Of a stretch of 64,000 nt of DNA, positions 54,816 through 63,277 are shown in pieces. A model generated the notes under the pieces. That model saw only the letters and a list, made by a program, of their open reading frames with translations. It made no database searches and was not told where the DNA came from. Source of the DNA: Firmicutes bacterium AF25-13AC (GTDB taxonomy: Bacteria; Bacillota; Clostridia; Lachnospirales; Lachnospiraceae); assembly GCA_003478935.1 (NCBI GenBank), contig QUFP01000015.1, positions 26,251 through 90,250 on the forward strand, in the 5' to 3' direction. How positions within the stretch are numbered: the stretch's first letter is position 1; each line of letters begins with the position of its first letter. A program made the translations under genes and the position numbers.

Positions 54816-55166
54816 ATGGAACAAAATGTAGTGCTCTGCGGAGCAAATTCATACGATCAGAAATACTATCTGAATCAGGAGTTTTCAGCACTGCCGGATG
54901 CTGTTAAGCAGGAACTTCAAATCATGTGTGTCTGGTTTACCGAAGACGTAGGCGGCATTTTGACGCTTGAGTTTGAGCCGGACGGAACACTGATTATGAA
55001 GACAACGGCAGATGATATGGATTATTATTATGATGATATTGGTGCAGGATTAAAGCTGCATCAGTTACAAAGACAAAAGCGTGAATTAATGTCATCGCTT
55101 GAGATGTACTATCGCGTGATGTTTTTGAATAAAACAGTAGAAGAGGCAGGAAAAGAAATTTTATGA
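54816..55166 (+). CDS. DUF6145 family protein
   Basis: A 116-residue soluble acidic protein (EQNVVLCGANSYDQKYYLNQ, LQIMCVWFTEDVGGILTLEF, DDMDYYYDDIGAG). I recognise the pattern as DUF6145, seen beside dus genes in Lachnospiraceae; the function is unknown. The ATG at 54816 has AGAGGA 6 bases upstream; an earlier in-frame ATG at 54753 lies inside the terminator. Its stop overlaps the dusB start by 4 bases, so expression is coupled. Confidence 0.7.
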   Translation: MEQNVVLCGANSYDQKYYLNQEFSALPDAVKQELQIMCVWFTEDVGGILTLEFEPDGTLIMKTTADDMDYYYDDIGAGLKLHQLQRQKRELMSSLEMYYRVMFLNKTVEEAGKEIL

Positions 55167-56134
55167 GGATAGGAACAGTAGAAATTTCCCATCCTGTTGC
55201 GTTAGGGCCGATGGCGGGGGTAACTGACCTGCCATTTCGTCGTCTTTGCAGGGAAATGGGCTGTGGACTTTTATATACGGAGATGGTCAGTGCAAAGGCA
55301 TTGTCATATCACAACAAAAATACAGAGTCAATTTTAGAAACAGAAGATGGTGAGCATCCGCTTGCCGTGCAGCTGTTTGGAAGTGAGCCAGAGCTTCTGG
55401 CGGATATGGCAAAAAAACTAGAGGAAGGCCCATATGATATAATTGATTTAAATATGGGATGCCCAGTTCCAAAGGTTGTCAATAATCATGAGGGCTCGGC
55501 ACTCATGAAGGATCCAATTCTTGCCGGAAAAGTTATAGAAGCTATGGCAAAAGCGGTAAAAAAGCCTGTAACGGTGAAGATTCGCCGTGGATGGGATGAA
55601 TCAAGCGTAAATGCCGTTGAGATTGCAAGAATTGCACAGGAAAGCGGTGCAGCAGCAGTTGCAGTTCATGGACGGACAAGACAGCAGTATTACAGTGGAA
55701 AGGCAGATTGGGAGATCATTCGCCAGGTAAAAGAAGCGGTTAAAATTCCTGTTATCGGAAATGGTGATATCACAGATGCATCATCAGCAAAGAAAATGAT
55801 GGAGGAAACCGGCTGTGACGGAATTATGGTGGCGCGTGCGGCTAAGGGAAATCCATGGATCTTTAGAGAATTAAAGGAATCATTTGAAGGACAGCCAATT
55901 AGTCCGCGTCCAACCTACAAAGAAGTATGTCAGATGATTCTTCGTCATGCATCAATGCAGATAGAATATGTAGGTGAACATATGGGAATGCTGCAGATGA
56001 GAAAGCAGGTTGCGTGGTACACGGCAGGGTATCCGGGATCTTCCAAACTCCGCCAGGAGGTTAATCAAATTACTACCTATGAGGAGCTAAAAAGTCTGTT
56101 GACAAGGTTTGCTGTTTCCGATATAATAGTTTGA
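55163..56134 (+). CDS. dusB: tRNA-dihydrouridine synthase
   Basis: A 323-residue FMN enzyme that reduces uridines in tRNA D-loops. The TIM-barrel marks are LGPMAGVTDLPFRRL, LNMGCPVPKVVNNHEGSALM with the catalytic Cys near residue 100, VKIRRGWDE, AVHGRTRQQYYSG, VIGNGDITD and GIMVARAAKGNPWIF. The Dus-type C-terminal helix bundle (about 245-323) follows. The start ATG 55163 overlaps the DUF6145 stop. Dus type B fits the length, but A, B and C types cannot be fully separated by eye. A terminator follows directly after the stop. Confidence 0.92.
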   Translation: MRIGTVEISHPVALGPMAGVTDLPFRRLCREMGCGLLYTEMVSAKALSYHNKNTESILETEDGEHPLAVQLFGSEPELLADMAKKLEEGPYDIIDLNMGCPVPKVVNNHEGSALMKDPILAGKVIEAMAKAVKKPVTVKIRRGWDESSVNAVEIARIAQESGAAAVAVHGRTRQQYYSGKADWEIIRQVKEAVKIPVIGNGDITDASSAKKMMEETGCDGIMVARAAKGNPWIFRELKESFEGQPISPRPTYKEVCQMILRHASMQIEYVGEHMGMLQMRKQVAWYTAGYPGSSKLRQEVNQITTYEELKSLLTRFAVSDIIV

Positions 56135-56164
56135 GCGACAGAAGGTTCTTTTGTCGTTTCTTTA
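56135..56164 (+). terminator. Terminator of dusB
   Basis: GCGACAGAAG (56135-56144) pairs with CTTTTGTCGT (56148-56157) around GTT, followed by TTTCTTT. Confidence 0.75.
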
Positions 56165-56232
56165 AGTTAAAGTATGAAATCAATAATATTAATGAGCCTG
56201 CAGGCAGGCCGTAGAAAGGCATGGTTACAGTC

Positions 56233-56709
56233 ATGGCAGAAAAGAAAATGATGACCGTCGAAGGTCTGAAAAAGCTGGAAGACGAGTTACATGAGCGTAA
56301 AGTGATCATTCGTAAGGAGATTGCAGATAAGATCAAAGAGGCACGTGAGCAGGGTGACCTTTCCGAGAACGCTGAGTACGATGCAGCTAGAGATGAGCAG
56401 CGTGACAACGAGGCAAAGATTGAGGAACTGGAAAACCTGATCAAGAATGCAGTTGTTATTTCTGATGATGATATTGACCACAATGTTGCAAACCTTGGTT
56501 CAGCAGTTACCTTAAAGGATCTGGAGTCTGGCGAGGAGATGGAGTTTTCTATCGTTGGTTCCGCAGAGGTGAACAGCCTTGAGTTCAAGATTTCCAATGA
56601 GTCTCCTCTTGGAAAGGCAATGATTGGCAAAAAGAGAGGCGACATCATTAAAGTAGACTTCATGGGCAATGAAGTAAAGTATCAGGTATTAGACGTAAAG
56701 AGATATTAA
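56233..56709 (+). CDS. greA: Transcription elongation factor GreA
   Basis: A 158-residue factor that helps backtracked RNA polymerase to cut its transcript. The N-terminal coiled coil is GLKKLEDELHERKVIIRKEIADKIKEAREQGDLSENAEYDAARDEQ (over residues about 8-55), with the tip acidic pair in GDLSENAEYDAA. The C-terminal FKBP-like domain has VGSAEVNSLEFKISNESPLGKAMIGKKRGD. The ATG at 56233 (MAEKK) matches the family start; ATG 56221 lies only one base after AAAGG. It is followed by lysS 18 bases later, a common pairing. Confidence 0.93.
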   Translation: MAEKKMMTVEGLKKLEDELHERKVIIRKEIADKIKEAREQGDLSENAEYDAARDEQRDNEAKIEELENLIKNAVVISDDDIDHNVANLGSAVTLKDLESGEEMEFSIVGSAEVNSLEFKISNESPLGKAMIGKKRGDIIKVDFMGNEVKYQVLDVKRY

Positions 56710-56727
56710 AGATAGGAGTTTTATACG

Positions 56728-58632
56728 ATGGCGGATAATAATCAGGACATTAATCAGCTTCTTAAGGTACGCCGCGAGAAGCTTGCTGAGCTGCAGGAGC
56801 AGGGAAATGATCCCTTTACCATCACAAAGTATGATGTAACTGCACATACACAGCAGATTAAGGACAATTACGAGCAGTTTGAAGGAAAGGATGTTTCCAT
56901 CGCAGGCCGTATGATGAGCAAGCGTGTTATGGGAAAGGCATCTTTCTGCAATATTCAGGACAGAGACGGCAATATTCAGTGCTATGTGGCAAGAGACAGC
57001 ATTGGAGAGGATGCATATAAGGCATTTAAGAAAATGGATATCGGTGATATCGTAGGTATCAAGGGTACACCATTCACCACAAAAACAGGTGAGAAGTCTG
57101 TACATGTTGCTGAGATTACACTGCTTTCTAAGAGTCTTCAGATTCTTCCGGAGAAATTCCATGGCCTGACGAATACCGATATCCGTTATCGTCAGCGTTA
57201 TGTCGATCTGATCATGAACCCAGAGGTAAAGGATACCTTTATTAAGCGTTCTAAGATTATCAAGGAAATCCGTAATTTCCTCGATGGAAGAGATTTCATG
57301 GAGGTAGAGACACCAATGCTTGTTTCTAATGCAGGTGGTGCAGCTGCCAGACCATTTGAAACTCATTACAATGCACTTGATGAGGATGTAAAGCTTCGTA
57401 TTTCTCTTGAGCTGTACTTAAAGAGATTGATCGTTGGCGGACTTGAGCGAGTATATGAGATTGGCCGAGTATTCCGTAATGAGGGTGTTGACACACGTCA
57501 TAACCCAGAGTTTACTCTGATGGAGCTGTATCAGGCATACACAGATTATGAAGGTATGATGGAGCTGACTGAGAGCATGTTCCGTTATCTGGCTGAAAAG
57601 GTATGCGGCAGCACATTGATTTCTTATAATGGAACACCGATTGATCTTGGCAAGCCATTTGCACGTCTTACTATGATTGATGCTATCAAGCAGTATGCCG
57701 GCATCGATTTTGATCAGGTTAAGACTGATGAGGAAGCAAAGGCATTAGCTGATCAGCATAAGATTGAATATGAGGCACGTCATAAGAGAGGCGATATCAT
57801 CAACATGTTCTTCGAGGAGTACTGTGAGGATAAGCTTATTCAGCCGACATTCATTATGGATCATCCGATTGAAATTTCTCCGCTTACAAAGAAGAAGCCG
57901 TCCGATCCTAACAAGGTAGAGCGTTTTGAGCTGTATATCAATACTTGGGAGATGTGTAACGCATATTCTGAGTTAAACGATCCGATTGACCAGAGAGAGC
58001 GTTTCAAAGCACAGGATGCAGCAGCTGATGCTGGTGATGAGGAAGCAAACCATACCGATGAAGACTTCCTGAACGCACTGGAAGTAGGTATGCCGCCGAC
58101 AGGTGGTATCGGATATGGTATCGACCGTCTTGTAATGCTGTTAACAGATTCAGCAGCAATAAGAGATGTTCTCCTGTTTCCGACAATGAAGTCACTCGAC
58201 TCCGATAAGAAGGTTGCAAAGCCGGTTGAGGAGGCTCCAAAGGCAGAAGAAAAGGTTGATTTTTCCAACGTAAAGATCGAGCCAATCTTCAAGGAAATGG
58301 TTGATTTTGAGACATTTGCAAAATCAGATTTCCGTGCAGTTAAGATCCTGGCATGTGAAGCAGTACCGAAGTCAAAGAAGCTTCTTAAGTTCACATTAGA
58401 CGACGGAGAACGTAAGGATCGCGTGATTTTAAGCGGTATTCATGAGTATTACGAGCCGGAAGAACTGGTTGGTAAGACAGCAATCGCTATCGTAAATCTG
58501 CCGCCGAGAAAGATGATGGGAATCGCTTCCGAGGGTATGCTGATTTCAGCAGTACATGAGGAAGATGGTCATGAAGGACTGAACCTTCTGATGGTAAATA
58601 ACAGAATCCCGGCAGGTGCAAAGCTCTATTAA
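56728..58632 (+). CDS. lysS: Lysyl-tRNA synthetase (class II) with C-terminal tRNA-binding domain
   Basis: A 634-residue synthetase that charges tRNA-Lys. The OB anticodon domain has [19 protein letters not shown]; motif 1 is in EVETPMLV; motif 2 is [31 protein letters not shown]; motif 3 is [27 protein letters not shown]. An extra module (about 520-634: [35 protein letters not shown] ... [11 protein letters not shown]) resembles the EMAP-II/MetRS-type tRNA-binding domain, adding about 110 residues to the usual length. The ATG at 56728 follows ATAGGAG. A terminator lies 130 bases past the stop, before the mobile element. Confidence 0.93.
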   Translation: MADNNQDINQLLKVRREKLAELQEQGNDPFTITKYDVTAHTQQIKDNYEQFEGKDVSIAGRMMSKRVMGKASFCNIQDRDGNIQCYVARDSIGEDAYKAFKKMDIGDIVGIKGTPFTTKTGEKSVHVAEITLLSKSLQILPEKFHGLTNTDIRYRQRYVDLIMNPEVKDTFIKRSKIIKEIRNFLDGRDFMEVETPMLVSNAGGAAARPFETHYNALDEDVKLRISLELYLKRLIVGGLERVYEIGRVFRNEGVDTRHNPEFTLMELYQAYTDYEGMMELTESMFRYLAEKVCGSTLISYNGTPIDLGKPFARLTMIDAIKQYAGIDFDQVKTDEEAKALADQHKIEYEARHKRGDIINMFFEEYCEDKLIQPTFIMDHPIEISPLTKKKPSDPNKVERFELYINTWEMCNAYSELNDPIDQRERFKAQDAAADAGDEEANHTDEDFLNALEVGMPPTGGIGYGIDRLVMLLTDSAAIRDVLLFPTMKSLDSDKKVAKPVEEAPKAEEKVDFSNVKIEPIFKEMVDFETFAKSDFRAVKILACEAVPKSKKLLKFTLDDGERKDRVILSGIHEYYEPEELVGKTAIAIVNLPPRKMMGIASEGMLISAVHEEDGHEGLNLLMVNNRIPAGAKLY

Positions 58633-58662
58633 AAATATAATTTTTTGTACCTTAAGTTGTAC

Positions 58663-58690
58663 AGTACGACAAGAGTACGACAAATTTGTC
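58663..58690. repeat. Direct and inverted repeats at the right of lysS
   Basis: AGTACGACAA occurs twice with one base between (58663-58672 and 58674-58683), and GACAAATTTGTC (58679-58690) is a palindrome. GTACCTTAAGTTGTAC lies just upstream. This could be an operator, a partition-type site or an element boundary. Confidence 0.5.
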
Positions 58691-58760
58691 GGCTTTAATA
58701 AGTCGTAATAAGCGATTTTAAATTAAAGTCTCACTTGAGAAAGTTCATATTCGTATATGA

Positions 58761-58805
58761 GGACACTTTTCCTAAATGCATTTTTGGGAAAGGTGTCCTT
58801 TTTGT
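58761..58805 (+). terminator. Terminator after lysS
   Basis: AGGACACTTTTCC (58761-58773) pairs with GGGAAAGGTGTCCT, and TTTTTG follows (to 58805). Confidence 0.85.
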
Positions 58806-58844
58806 GTTGTGGTTAAAAAAATATAGTATAAGGAGAAATTCAAT

Positions 58845-59309
58845 ATGAACAGTACAGCGTTAGGTGCAAGCAAGTTAAAAGATGGAATTATATTTATTAG
58901 TGAGGCCCATGAGAAATTCTATTACGAAAAGTTAAAAGAAGTACGGTATCAGGATGAGTACCATATGGCACTTTGCTATTGCCTTGGCATTAACAGTGAT
59001 ACAAGAAAGCACATTGACAGTATTTACAGCTTTGAAACAGGCTGTGTTAGGCCGGAATGCTTACAGGCAAGTTGGCAGACCAGTGGAAGCATGAAAGTGG
59101 TTAGAATGGCATTCAACTTATATTGCAACGGAACACCGAGCGTAGATGAAGATACTACAATAGAAGAACAACTGTACGAGTGCGGACAGTATAGCGTTGA
59201 AGAACTGTTTTGCTGTGAGTATGCACCATACTTTTGGCAGGCAGTTCAGATCCGCTATCCTGAGTATACATCCTGCAATCGAAAGCTTAGTGAACTTACA
59301 GGAGGATAA
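58845..59309 (+). CDS. DUF6075 family protein
   Basis: A 154-residue protein matching the DUF6075 family of Lachnospiraceae mobile elements: IIFISEAHEKFYYEKLKEVRYQDEYHMALCY, then GCVRPECLQASWQTSGSMKVVRMAFNLYCNGTPS and SVEELFCCEYAPYFWQAVQIRYPEY. The conserved Cys and Trp positions suggest a compact fold but no function is known. The ATG at 58845 follows AAGGAGAAATTC. Its first 25 bases recur exactly at 26960. It is probably the first gene of the element operon. Confidence 0.75.
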   Translation: MNSTALGASKLKDGIIFISEAHEKFYYEKLKEVRYQDEYHMALCYCLGINSDTRKHIDSIYSFETGCVRPECLQASWQTSGSMKVVRMAFNLYCNGTPSVDEDTTIEEQLYECGQYSVEELFCCEYAPYFWQAVQIRYPEYTSCNRKLSELTGG

Positions 59310-59315
59310 AGATAA

Positions 59316-59501
59316 TTGCTTAAAATAAGAATGATGGGTACTAAGAGTGATATTGAATGGTTCCAAAAGCTTATGAAGAATCATCTGCAGATCAGAGTTC
59401 TGGAAATCTCTGATCTGTATGCCAACAAAGGAACCGACAAGAACTACAGATGTTATATGGAAATCATAAAGAAAAATACAAGAAAAACTACAGAGCAATA
59501 A
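59316..59501 (+). CDS. DUF3970-like small protein
   Basis: A 61-residue protein (LKIRMMGTKSDIEWFQKLM, then QIRVLEISDLYANKGTDKNYR, then CYMEIIKKN), similar to DUF3970-type proteins of phages and mobile elements. Role unknown. TTG at 59316 is the best start because GGAGG lies 10 bases upstream; the in-frame ATG at 59331 has none. It lies between DUF6075 and parA in the same direction with short gaps, so it is probably co-transcribed. Confidence 0.6.
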   Translation: MLKIRMMGTKSDIEWFQKLMKNHLQIRVLEISDLYANKGTDKNYRCYMEIIKKNTRKTTEQ

Positions 59502-59522
59502 AGAGATAAAGGAGAATTGATC

Positions 59523-60320
59523 ATGGGTGAACAGAATAATTGCCGCGTTATCGCGATTGCAAATCAGAAGGGTGGCGTAGGAAAGACAACGACAACAAGT
59601 AACCTTGGAATCGGACTGGCAAGACAGGGAAAGAGAGTGCTGCTTATTGATGCTGATGCGCAGGGAAGTTTGACGGCAAGTCTTGGCTACAGAGAGCCTG
59701 ACAAGCTTGATATTACGCTTGCAAATGTAATGGGCAACATTATCAATGAGAAAGAAATGGATGCAGCATATGGTATTTTAAGACACGAGGAAGGCGTTGA
59801 TCTGATGCCGGGAAATATTGAGCTGTCAGGCATTGAGGTATCACTGGTAAATGTAATGAGCAGAGAAACTGTGCTTCGTTCTTATATAGAAGAGCAGCGC
59901 AGCAGATATGATTATATTTTGATTGACTGTATGCCGTCACTTGGAATGCTCACGATTAACGCGGTAGCAGCGGCAGATAGCATTCTGATTCCTGTACAAG
60001 CTGCGTATTTGCCAGTAAAAGGATTAGAACAGCTGATTAAGACAATTGGCAAGGTAAAACGTCAAATCAATCCTAGATTGGAAATAGAGGGCATTCTGAT
60101 GACTATGGTTGACAGCCGCACCACTTATGCAAGGGATATCAGTAAATTACTGATCGAGAACTATGGTAGTAGAGTACGGATCTTCAACAGCAGCATTCCA
60201 ATGTCAGTACGAGCAGCAGAGATATCAGCAGAAGGAACCAGTATTTATAAGCATGACCCATACGGAAAGGTAGCAAAGGCTTATCAGTCTTTAACGGAGG
60301 AGGTATTAGGAAATGAGTAA
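59523..60320 (+). CDS. parA: ParA-family partitioning ATPase
   Basis: A 265-residue deviant Walker A ATPase for DNA segregation: KGGVGKTTTTSNLGIGLARQGKRVLLID holds the two lysines of the motif, ADAQGSLTASLGY the Walker A' Asp, and YILIDCMPSLGMLTINA the Walker B region. SILIPVQAAYLPVKGLEQL is typical of ParA/Soj. It lacks an N-terminal DNA-binding helix, so it is Soj-like (type Ib). The ATG at 59523 lies 8 bases after GGAGA. Its stop overlaps parB. Confidence 0.92.
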   Translation: MGEQNNCRVIAIANQKGGVGKTTTTSNLGIGLARQGKRVLLIDADAQGSLTASLGYREPDKLDITLANVMGNIINEKEMDAAYGILRHEEGVDLMPGNIELSGIEVSLVNVMSRETVLRSYIEEQRSRYDYILIDCMPSLGMLTINAVAAADSILIPVQAAYLPVKGLEQLIKTIGKVKRQINPRLEIEGILMTMVDSRTTYARDISKLLIENYGSRVRIFNSSIPMSVRAAEISAEGTSIYKHDPYGKVAKAYQSLTEEVLGNE

Positions 60321-61200
60321 AAACGCAAGTGCATTAAAGGTAAAATTGAGCAGTTATGACGAGTTGTTTGGCGCGAAAGCGCCAGTAGCATCTGATCAGA
60401 TTGTGAATGTGACATTAAGTGAGCTGCACACGTTTAAAAATCATCCTTTTCATGTTAATGATGATAAGGAAATGGAAGAACTTGCAGAAAGTATCCGAGA
60501 ACATGGTGTGCTGATTCCGGGTATTGTAAGACCAAGAGCTGAGGGAGGATATGAGCTGATCGCTGGACATCGCAGAAAGCATGGATCAGAGCTTGCAGGA
60601 AGGACAGAAATGCCAGTTATCGTCCGTGAGTATACAGACGATGAGGCAACTATTATGATGGTTGATTCTAACATCCAGAGAGAAAGTATCTTACCGAGCG
60701 AAAAAGCGAAAGCATATGCGCTTAAATATGAAGCATTGAAGCATCAGGGAAAGAAATCTGGAAAGAGTACACTTGATCAAGTAGGAGAAGTGGCAGGGGA
60801 GAATGCCAAGAAAGTGCAGCGTTATCTTTGGCTGTCCAGACTGTCAGACCAGTTGCTCCAGATGGTAGATGAGAAGAGACTGGGACTTTCACAGGGAGTA
60901 GATCTGTCGTTTCTTTCTAAGAAGTCACAGCAGATTGTGGCGGATGCAATTGAAAAAAGTAAGTGCACAGTAAGCATGGGACAGTCAGCAAAGTTGAAAG
61001 AGTATGAGAAGAAGAATGAGCTGACATCGACAGTGGTAAGGCTAATTCTGGAAGAGAAAAATGTTTATAAAAGAAAAGTTACGTTGAAGATGGATAAGCT
61101 CAGCCAGTACTTTGATGATCGTTACAGCAGCGAGGAGATGGAAAAAATTATTCTTCATCTGTTAGAGGAATGGAAAAAGACACAGGAGGACATACAGTGA
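60313..61200 (+). CDS. parB: ParB-family partitioning protein
   Basis: A 295-residue ParB/Spo0J-like protein that would bind a centromere site and contact ParA. The ParB nuclease-like domain has SELHTFKNHPFHVNDDKEMEELAESIREHGV, IVRPRAEGGYELIAGHRR and TIMMVDSNIQRE with the CTP-binding arginines; the helix-turn-helix is in QVGEVAGENAKKVQRYLWLSRL. It overlaps parA by 8 bases and the initiator gene by one base. Its target site is not identified; the palindromes downstream are candidates. Confidence 0.9.
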   Translation: MSKNASALKVKLSSYDELFGAKAPVASDQIVNVTLSELHTFKNHPFHVNDDKEMEELAESIREHGVLIPGIVRPRAEGGYELIAGHRRKHGSELAGRTEMPVIVREYTDDEATIMMVDSNIQRESILPSEKAKAYALKYEALKHQGKKSGKSTLDQVGEVAGENAKKVQRYLWLSRLSDQLLQMVDEKRLGLSQGVDLSFLSKKSQQIVADAIEKSKCTVSMGQSAKLKEYEKKNELTSTVVRLILEEKNVYKRKVTLKMDKLSQYFDDRYSSEEMEKIILHLLEEWKKTQEDIQ

Positions 61201-62468
61201 TGGAAGAAGGATTAAAGTTTGATTATTATTATGGAGTACAATCGGAACAGTTTTCATTCTATCGGATTCCGAGATTGCTAATAAAAGATCAGCATTTTAA
61301 AGGCTTGTCCAGTGATGCAAAGCTTTTGTATGGACTTATGTTAGATAGAATGGCTCTTTCAATGAAGAATCACTGGTTGGATAATGAGAATAGAGCATAT
61401 ATTATTTATTCGATTGATAATGTGATGGAAGATCTGAATTGTTCAAAACCAACTTGCGTAAAGATTATGAAAGAGCTGAGCACGTTTGGCTTAATTGAGA
61501 GAGAACGAAAAGGCCTTGGCAAGCCAGATATTATTTATGTTAAGAACTTTGTGATTCAAGAAGAGAATAAGAGTGTAGAAACTGAAGCAGGGCATGAAGA
61601 GCAAAAATGTGGATCTGTAGAAAACGAATCTTCAAATAATGATGGCGAAATAGGAGAAGATCAGGAGTATTTCGCCGAGGGACAATTTTTTCCAGAAGAT
61701 CCGTATTTGAGTGATCCACAGGAAAATAGTATGACTGCTGAAAGTAAAGAAAATGAACTTCCAGAAGTAAAAAAACTTAACTTCTGGAATCAGAGCAGAA
61801 CGTCAGTAGCGGAGAGAAAAAACGGGTTTCACGAAGAAAATACAACGAATTTGGGTGCATATTCTGTAAATAAGGGCAATATTTCGCCCAGAGGTAAAGA
61901 AAGTGAACTTCCAGAAGTAAAAAAACTTAACTTCTGCAATTCAAAAAATTTAACTTCTGGTGGTAAAGAACATTTACCTCTGGAGGTTAAAAATCTTGCC
62001 CCTAATTATAACAATAACAACTATAATAATCAGAGTTATAACTATATCAATCAATCTTATCAATCTAATCTAGGAACAAAAGAAGAGATAGATAAGAATA
62101 CTACGTACATAGAACAAATTAAAAAGAATTTGGATTATGAGTTCTACATGGCAAATGACAAATGTAACGACAAAGCTTTGTTAAAGGAGCTGTTTGATAT
62201 TATATGTGAGGTAGTTTGTGTGAAACGTAAAATGATCAAAGTGGGTGGAGTTGTATATCCGTATGAGTATGTACGATCAAAGTTTTTGGAATTGACAAGT
62301 AGTCATGTGTGGTATGTCATGGATTGCATGAAAGAGACAACTACACGTATAGTAAATATAAAAGCATACCTGCTTGCGGCACTTTTCAATGCACCAAGTA
62401 CAATAGATCACTATTATCAGCAGAAGGTACAGCATGATTTGCATAGTGATGCTGTTGGTGAATTATAA
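61200..62468 (+). CDS. repA: RepA-type replication initiator (RepA N-terminal and DUF6017-like C-terminal domains)
   Basis: A 422-residue protein. Residues 1-115 (QFSFYRIPRLLIKDQHFKGLSSDAKLLYGLMLDRM ... RAYIIYSIDNVMEDLNCSKPTCVKIMKELSTFGLI) form the winged helix of RepA_N-type initiators. The middle is low-complexity with repeated ELPEVKKLNF. The C-terminal 110 residues resemble DUF6017 (ELFDIICEVVCVKRKMIKVGGVVYPYEYVRSKFLEL). In RepA_N plasmids the origin lies inside the initiator gene, and here 47-base repeats lie in the middle. The ATG at 61200 overlaps the parB stop by one base, with AGGAGGA about 9 bases upstream. Confidence 0.85.
   Translation: MEEGLKFDYYYGVQSEQFSFYRIPRLLIKDQHFKGLSSDAKLLYGLMLDRMALSMKNHWLDNENRAYIIYSIDNVMEDLNCSKPTCVKIMKELSTFGLIERERKGLGKPDIIYVKNFVIQEENKSVETEAGHEEQKCGSVENESSNNDGEIGEDQEYFAEGQFFPEDPYLSDPQENSMTAESKENELPEVKKLNFWNQSRTSVAERKNGFHEENTTNLGAYSVNKGNISPRGKESELPEVKKLNFCNSKNLTSGGKEHLPLEVKNLAPNYNNNNYNNQSYNYINQSYQSNLGTKEEIDKNTTYIEQIKKNLDYEFYMANDKCNDKALLKELFDIICEVVCVKRKMIKVGGVVYPYEYVRSKFLELTSSHVWYVMDCMKETTTRIVNIKAYLLAALFNAPSTIDHYYQQKVQHDLHSDAVGEL
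61744..61960. repeat. Repeats in the initiator gene, candidate replication origin
   Basis: A 47-base segment occurs twice (61744-61790 and 61894-61940) with two differences, 150 bases apart. Each copy has CCAGAAGT and ACTTCTG facing each other (61761-61768 and 61780-61787; 61911-61918 and 61930-61936), and another ACTTCTGG lies at 61953-61960. The arrangement looks like iterons and codes for the ELPEVKKLNF repeat. Confidence 0.6.
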
Positions 62469-62529
62469 TATGCCATAATGTAGCATAGCAGGTATTTTAA
62501 GAGTGGATAAAATTAAGATATCGAAACTA

Positions 62530-62554
62530 ACTTCTGGACAAATTGTCCAGAAGT
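62530..62554. repeat. 25-bp palindrome, copy A
   Basis: A perfect palindrome with central A: ACTTCTGGACAA, A, TTGTCCAGAAGT. It lies 61 bases after the repA stop. Its outer octamers are the same as those inside repA. Confidence 0.85.
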
Positions 62555-62576
62555 GAAAACTGAATACAAAATCACG

Positions 62577-62612
62577 AAAAGAGCGGTCAAATCATGTTTG
62601 GCGGCTCTTTTT
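62577..62612 (+). terminator. Terminator before sigma-like gene 1
   Basis: AAAGAGC (62578-62584) pairs with GCTCTTT (62604-62610), CAAA (62588-62591) with TTTG (62597-62600), and a T tract follows. Its homologue precedes the second copy. Confidence 0.75.
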
Positions 62613-62651
62613 CTGCCACATAGGGCAGATCAACAACATGGGAGGCAGCGA

Positions 62652-63143
62652 ATGGAAAATATGAATCAGCTAACAGAGAAAGATGTTACTGAAATATTGA
62701 GCCAACGGGAAGAATTGTTGGTAGGATATCGTAAGAGACTAGAAATGCTTTCGCGAGAATATGAAGACGCAGACGAATTGATTGGTATGCTGCAAATGAG
62801 AAGTCCCGGAGTAGAAAATGAAATTCAAGCAGGCGGAGTAAATAAGGGGCTTGATGATATTTATTTGATGTATGAAAGACAAAGGAAAAAATATCAAGAA
62901 GAGATTCATCAGAATATGCTTCAAATCATGGACTTAATGGATCGTATAAAGCATGTCTATTTATATTATCTGCAATTAACACCGAAGGAGCAGGCAATAT
63001 TAAAAGCAATCTATATAGAAAAAAGACAGTATAAAGAAATAATTAAAGAAGGAATGTCTGAATCAAGTATAAATAGAATGAGAAAGCGAGCAATCAAGAA
63101 AATTATTCAGAGATGGGAAAAAGATAATCAGGCGGAGCGGTAA
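62652..63143 (+). CDS. Sigma-70 region-4-like protein, copy 1
   Basis: A 163-residue protein: an acidic, heptad-rich coiled coil (TEKDVTEILSQREELLVGYRKRLEMLSREYED) leads to a helical region and a C-terminal helix-turn-helix (LTPKEQAILKAIYIEKRQYKEIIKEGMSESSINRMRKRAIKKIIQ), like sigma region 4. Region 2 is lacking, so it is unlikely to be a full sigma factor; it may be a regulator of element genes. The ATG at 62652 follows GGGAGG; the earlier in-frame ATG at 62553 lies in the palindrome. A paralogue lies 134 bases downstream. Confidence 0.65.
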   Translation: MENMNQLTEKDVTEILSQREELLVGYRKRLEMLSREYEDADELIGMLQMRSPGVENEIQAGGVNKGLDDIYLMYERQRKKYQEEIHQNMLQIMDLMDRIKHVYLYYLQLTPKEQAILKAIYIEKRQYKEIIKEGMSESSINRMRKRAIKKIIQRWEKDNQAER

Positions 63144-63155
63144 GAGTAAGAGCCA

Positions 63156-63180
63156 ACTTCTGGACAAATTGTCCAAAAGT
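63156..63180. repeat. 25-bp palindrome, copy B
   Basis: As copy A but with one arm base changed (CCAAAAGT). It begins 12 bases after the stop of the first sigma-like gene. Confidence 0.8.
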
Positions 63181-63203
63181 GAAAACTAAATATGAAATCA
63201 ATG

Positions 63204-63236
63204 AAAGAGTGGTCAAATGCGTTGACTGCTCTTTTT
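63204..63236 (+). terminator. Terminator before sigma-like gene 2
   Basis: AAAGAG (63204-63209) pairs with CTCTTT (63229-63234) and GTCAA (63212-63216) with TTGAC (63222-63226). The stem is paired like that before copy 1 although several bases differ. Confidence 0.75.
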
Positions 63237-63277
63237 ATGCATAAAAAGAGCAGATTAAAAAAACTGGGAGAATTGGT

